Assembly: GCA_024277405.1 (NCBI GenBank)
Contig: JAJRVI010000008.1
Coordinates: 1-7,759, forward strand
DNA length: 7,759 nucleotides
Source: Fidelibacterota bacterium
Lineage (GTDB): Bacteria > Bipolaricaulota > Bipolaricaulia > Bipolaricaulales > Bipolaricaulaceae
Reading direction: 5' to 3'
Shown: piece by piece, positions 5,751-7,759 of the stretch
How the letters are laid out: each line of letters opens with the position of its first letter
How positions within the stretch are numbered: the first letter of the stretch is position 1
The notes under the pieces: generated by a model
Seen by the model: the letters and a program-made list of their open reading frames with translations, nothing else
Databases searched by the model: none
Told to the model about the DNA's origin: nothing
Position numbers and translations under genes: made by a program

Positions 5751-6892
5751 AAGCCGATCCGCAGCGCCTCCTACGCCACGTGGAGGCCCTCTCGTACCCT
5801 CGTCCCACCGGCTCCCCCGCCGAGGCCGGGGCGGCCTGCTACGCCCGGGAGGAACTCGCCCGGTGGGGGATCGAACCCTGGGAGGAAACCTTCACGGCGG
5901 TGGCGGACATGAATTGGTTCCCCATATCCGCCGCGGCCTTCGCCGTCCTCGCCATCCCCGCCTACTTCGCGCTTCCCTGGCTCGGAGCGGCCATCTCCGC
6001 GATGGCCCCCTATCTCCTCTGGTACGCGCTCACCCGGGCCGATAGCCCCCTCAGGTTCCTCCTCCCCCGGGTCCGTAGCCTGAACATGTTGGCGCGGGTG
6101 CCGCCCCGGGGGCGCGTGCGGAGGCGCGCCGTGATCCTGGCGCACCTCGACACCAACCGCTGCCGACTCGCTTGGGAGGCCAAAAGCGTCAGCGCGATCG
6201 TGATCGGGACCACAGTCACCCTGGCGGCTAACCTCCTCGAGGCCGGGGTCCTCCTCATCGGGGCGCTCAGCGGCACGCGCGTGCTCGGGTACGCCACCCT
6301 CCCCCTCGGCCTCTACGCCGCGGCCGCGGTGGGGTTCCTGCTCTGGGAGCTGCGGATGCCCTTTTCCCCGGGAGCGAACGACAACGCCTCCGCGGTGGCG
6401 GTGGCCCTGGAGCTCGTCGCCGGGCTCGCCCGGGAGCCCCTGGACCAGACGGAGGTGTGGGTGTGTTTCACCGGGGCGGAGGAGGTGGACCACCGGGGGG
6501 CCAAGGAGCTCCTGCGCCGGCACCCCGAGCTCCGGGACGCGCACTTCCTCGTCCTGGAGGGCGTAGGGGCGGGGGAGCTCACCATCGTGGAGTCGGAGGG
6601 GATCCTCTTCCGCTACCGCCCCGACCCGGGGCTTTTCTCACTGGCTATGGAAATTGCGGAGGCACATCCCGAATGGGGCGTTGTGGCCGCCCCCATGACC
6701 ATCGTGTGCGAGACCCAAGCCCTGCGCCGACGGGGCTGTCGGGCGCTCACGTTGGCGGGCCGCGATCCGGCCACAGGGACCCTCCCCCGCTGGCACGCCT
6801 CCGACGACCTCCCCGAGTGCATCTCCACCGACGTCCTCGAGGGCGCGTGGGCCTTCCTCGGGGCCCTCCTATCCGCCCTGGACGGCTTATAA
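5747..6892 (+). CDS. Membrane-embedded M28-type metallopeptidase
   Basis: A zinc aminopeptidase-like protein of 381 aa with four hydrophobic segments (about 57-74, 78-95, 147-173 and 178-200). The metal-site motifs of M28 are in order: HLDT with H133 and D135, GANDNAS with the bridging D212, GAEE with base E245 and ligand E246, LEGVG with E271 where Asp is usual, and WHASDD with H350. H133 and D212 are 79 residues apart because two membrane helices lie between them; in soluble M28 enzymes the gap is about 10-20. Loop 96-146 is rich in arginine, so by the positive-inside rule the active site probably faces the cytoplasm. The GTG start at 5747 overlaps the previous TGA (GTGA); GGAAG at 5732-5736 may be its ribosome site. 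The frame is open further upstream only in the shadow of the secreted-protein gene. The peptide substrate is unknown. Confidence 0.83.
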   Translation: MKADPQRLLRHVEALSYPRPTGSPAEAGAACYAREELARWGIEPWEETFTAVADMNWFPISAAAFAVLAIPAYFALPWLGAAISAMAPYLLWYALTRADSPLRFLLPRVRSLNMLARVPPRGRVRRRAVILAHLDTNRCRLAWEAKSVSAIVIGTTVTLAANLLEAGVLLIGALSGTRVLGYATLPLGLYAAAAVGFLLWELRMPFSPGANDNASAVAVALELVAGLAREPLDQTEVWVCFTGAEEVDHRGAKELLRRHPELRDAHFLVLEGVGAGELTIVESEGILFRYRPDPGLFSLAMEIAEAHPEWGVVAAPMTIVCETQALRRRGCRALTLAGRDPATGTLPRWHASDDLPECISTDVLEGAWAFLGALLSALDGL

Positions 6893-6914
6893 CCGGGCGC
6901 GGTCCCCGGCCCGG
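6893..6914 (+). terminator. Possible weak terminator after the M28 peptidase gene
   Basis: CCGGGC (6893-6898) pairs with GCCCGG (6909-6914) around a 10-nt GC-rich loop, immediately after the TAA stop. The following ATTCACCATATTT is AT-rich but has no T-run. It could stop transcription before the lacI-like promoter. Confidence 0.35.
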
Positions 6915-6927
6915 ATTCACCATATTT

Positions 6928-6943
6928 ACGCAACCGCTTGCGT
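6928..6943 (+). promoter_or_regulatory. Upstream LacI-family operator of the repressor gene
   Basis: ACGCAACCGCTTGCGT is a 16-bp dyad with a central CpG and a single mismatched pair (6934/6937). It ends 8 bp before the -35 box at 6952. Its left half GCAACC is identical to the left half of the downstream operator near 7002. This supports binding by the same protein, most simply the repressor encoded next to it. Confidence 0.75.
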
Positions 6944-6951
6944 TGAAAAAC

Positions 6952-6981
6952 TTGACAAGATAACAGGCTTTGTTGTATAAA
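6952..6981 (+). promoter_or_regulatory. Sigma-70-type promoter of the lacI-like gene
   Basis: A perfect TTGACA at 6952-6957 is followed after 18 bp by TATAAA at 6976-6981. Transcription should start near 6988-6990, giving a leader of about 35 nt. It sits between two LacI-type operators. Confidence 0.78.
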
Positions 6982-6996
6982 ACTCCATCAAATTAA

Positions 6997-7008
6997 GCAA
7001 CCGGTTAA
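6997..7008 (+). promoter_or_regulatory. Downstream LacI-family operator of the repressor gene
   Basis: GCAACCGGTTAA has the perfect 8-bp dyad AACCGGTT (6999-7006) with a central CpG. It lies about 10-20 bp after the expected transcription start, where a bound repressor would block RNA polymerase. Its centre is 67 bp from that of the upstream operator. Confidence 0.68.
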
Positions 7009-7023
7009 CAAAAGGTGGGCGCG

Positions 7024-7759
7024 GTGCAGTCCAAACGTAATGTCACCCTTAGGGACATCGCCGCAGTTGTAGGCACCACTGTGTCCACGGTCTCACGGGC
7101 GCTAAACGGAAAGCCGGGGGTGAGCCCGGCCATGAGGGCCAGGATCCTGGAAGTGGCCCGCAAGCTCGGCTATACCCCCCATGCATCAGCCCGGTCCCTG
7201 GCCCTCAATAGAACGGAAAACATCGGCTTCCTGATTCACAAACGCCAATCACTCTCCCCCCATTCCTTCTACGGCGAGATAATGGCGGGGGCAGAAGCGG
7301 CGGCCGCAGAGGCGGGGTACCACCTCCTGTTCGCTACCACCGAGTCCGCCTCCCCGCCCGAGATGTTGAATACCCGCAAGATAGACGGGCTGATCTTGGC
7401 GGGATGCGATTTCGATGTTCGGTTCGTTCGCCGTCTGCAGCGGATGGGGGTTCCCCTGGTGTTGGTGGACAACCACTTGGAGCTCCTCGAGGTGGACAGT
7501 GTCGTGATCGATAACCGCGGTGGGACGTATGCAGCCGCGGCTCACCTCATCTCGCTCGGACACCGGGACCTCGCCTTCGTCGCCGCAACCTTCACGAACC
7601 TCAGCTTCGCCGAGCGGTTAGAGGGCTTCCGCCGCGCCCTGGAGGCGCACGGGATCGCCGTGCGGGAGGAATGGCTGGTGACCGGCGAACCGGAAGGGGA
7701 CGAGCCCGTGGGAACCACCTACTACGGTTGGAAAGCGATGAGGAAGATCCTCGCCATGG
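7024..7759 (+). CDS. LacI/GalR-family transcriptional repressor (3' end beyond window)
   Basis: The gene runs off the right edge after 245 codons of a protein usually about 330-350 aa long. Residues 7-28 form the helix-turn-helix (VTLRDIAAVVGTTVSTVSRALN), with V20 and S21 at the positions that set base choice in the recognition helix. RARILEVARKLGYTPHASARSLA (38-60) carries the rest of the DNA-binding domain and the hinge helix. NIGFL at 66-70 begins the periplasmic-binding-protein-like effector domain; KIDGLILAG (119-127), GVPLVLVDN (142-150), VVIDNRGGTYAAAAHLISLGHRDLAFV (160-186) and AERLEGFRRAL (197-207) are standard landmarks. GTG 7024 is preceded by AAAAGGTG (7010-7017). Two GCAACC-type operators flank its promoter, so autoregulation is likely. 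The effector is probably a sugar, but which one cannot be read. Its target may be the transporter at 212-3313 or genes beyond 7759. Confidence 0.93.
   Translation, partial: MQSKRNVTLRDIAAVVGTTVSTVSRALNGKPGVSPAMRARILEVARKLGYTPHASARSLALNRTENIGFLIHKRQSLSPHSFYGEIMAGAEAAAAEAGYHLLFATTESASPPEMLNTRKIDGLILAGCDFDVRFVRRLQRMGVPLVLVDNHLELLEVDSVVIDNRGGTYAAAAHLISLGHRDLAFVAATFTNLSFAERLEGFRRALEAHGIAVREEWLVTGEPEGDEPVGTTYYGWKAMRKILAM

Noticed and set aside
5865..5882. tRNA T-arm-like stretch GGGGGATCGAACCC
   Set aside because: No acceptor, D or anticodon arms surround it, and it lies inside the M28 peptidase coding sequence.
1..7759. Search for CRISPR arrays, insertion sequences, prophage genes or a defence system
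   Set aside because: No direct repeats with regular spacers, transposase motifs, terminal inverted repeats or defence-type nuclease domains are visible. The peptidases show no pairing with toxin or effector genes.

Overview
The window is GC-rich bacterial chromosomal DNA. It holds an ABC sugar-import operon, a convergent two-gene unit, a divergent two-gene unit, and the 5' part of a LacI-family repressor gene. The bacterial origin is supported by strong Shine-Dalgarno sites, TTGACA/TATAAx promoters and a LacI-type regulator. The adenosine-specific kinase (COG1839/DUF355) is mostly known from archaea and thermophilic or deep-branching bacteria. I therefore suspect a thermophilic or candidate-phylum bacterium (something like Bipolaricaulota/Acetothermia), but this is inference only. 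I see no rRNA, tRNA, CRISPR array, insertion sequence or phage gene.

Layout. Positions 1-211 hold a hairpin, a promoter (101-128), a LacI-type operator over the expected transcription start (about 137-148) and a purine-rich leader. Positions 212-3313 (+) encode a family 1 sugar-binding protein, then a strong stem-loop in the intergenic gap, then two CUT1 permeases overlapping by ATGA. No ATPase gene is present, so the importer probably uses one encoded elsewhere. The convergent gap 3314-3368 carries a heptamer-repeat hairpin. On the minus strand, 5167-3369 encodes an exported HExxH metalloprotease-like protein followed 29 bp later by a small adenosine-specific kinase. Diverging from it on the plus strand (5256-6892) are an unrecognised secreted protein and a four-helix membrane M28-type peptidase, coupled by a GTGA overlap. 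The last part (6928-7759) is a promoter bracketed by two LacI-type operators, followed by a LacI-family repressor gene cut by the window edge.

How the parts relate. The import operon looks like a repressible carbohydrate uptake system. The LacI-family gene at the right end is probably autoregulated. Its own operators have half-sites unlike the one in front of the transporter, so it may control a downstream operon outside the window instead. The central block (exported protease, nucleoside kinase, secreted protein, membrane peptidase) has no obvious link to sugar uptake. Most genes belong to known families. The least conventional items are the M28 enzyme with membrane helices inserted between its metal ligands, the heptamer-repeat hairpin and the unrecognised secreted protein.
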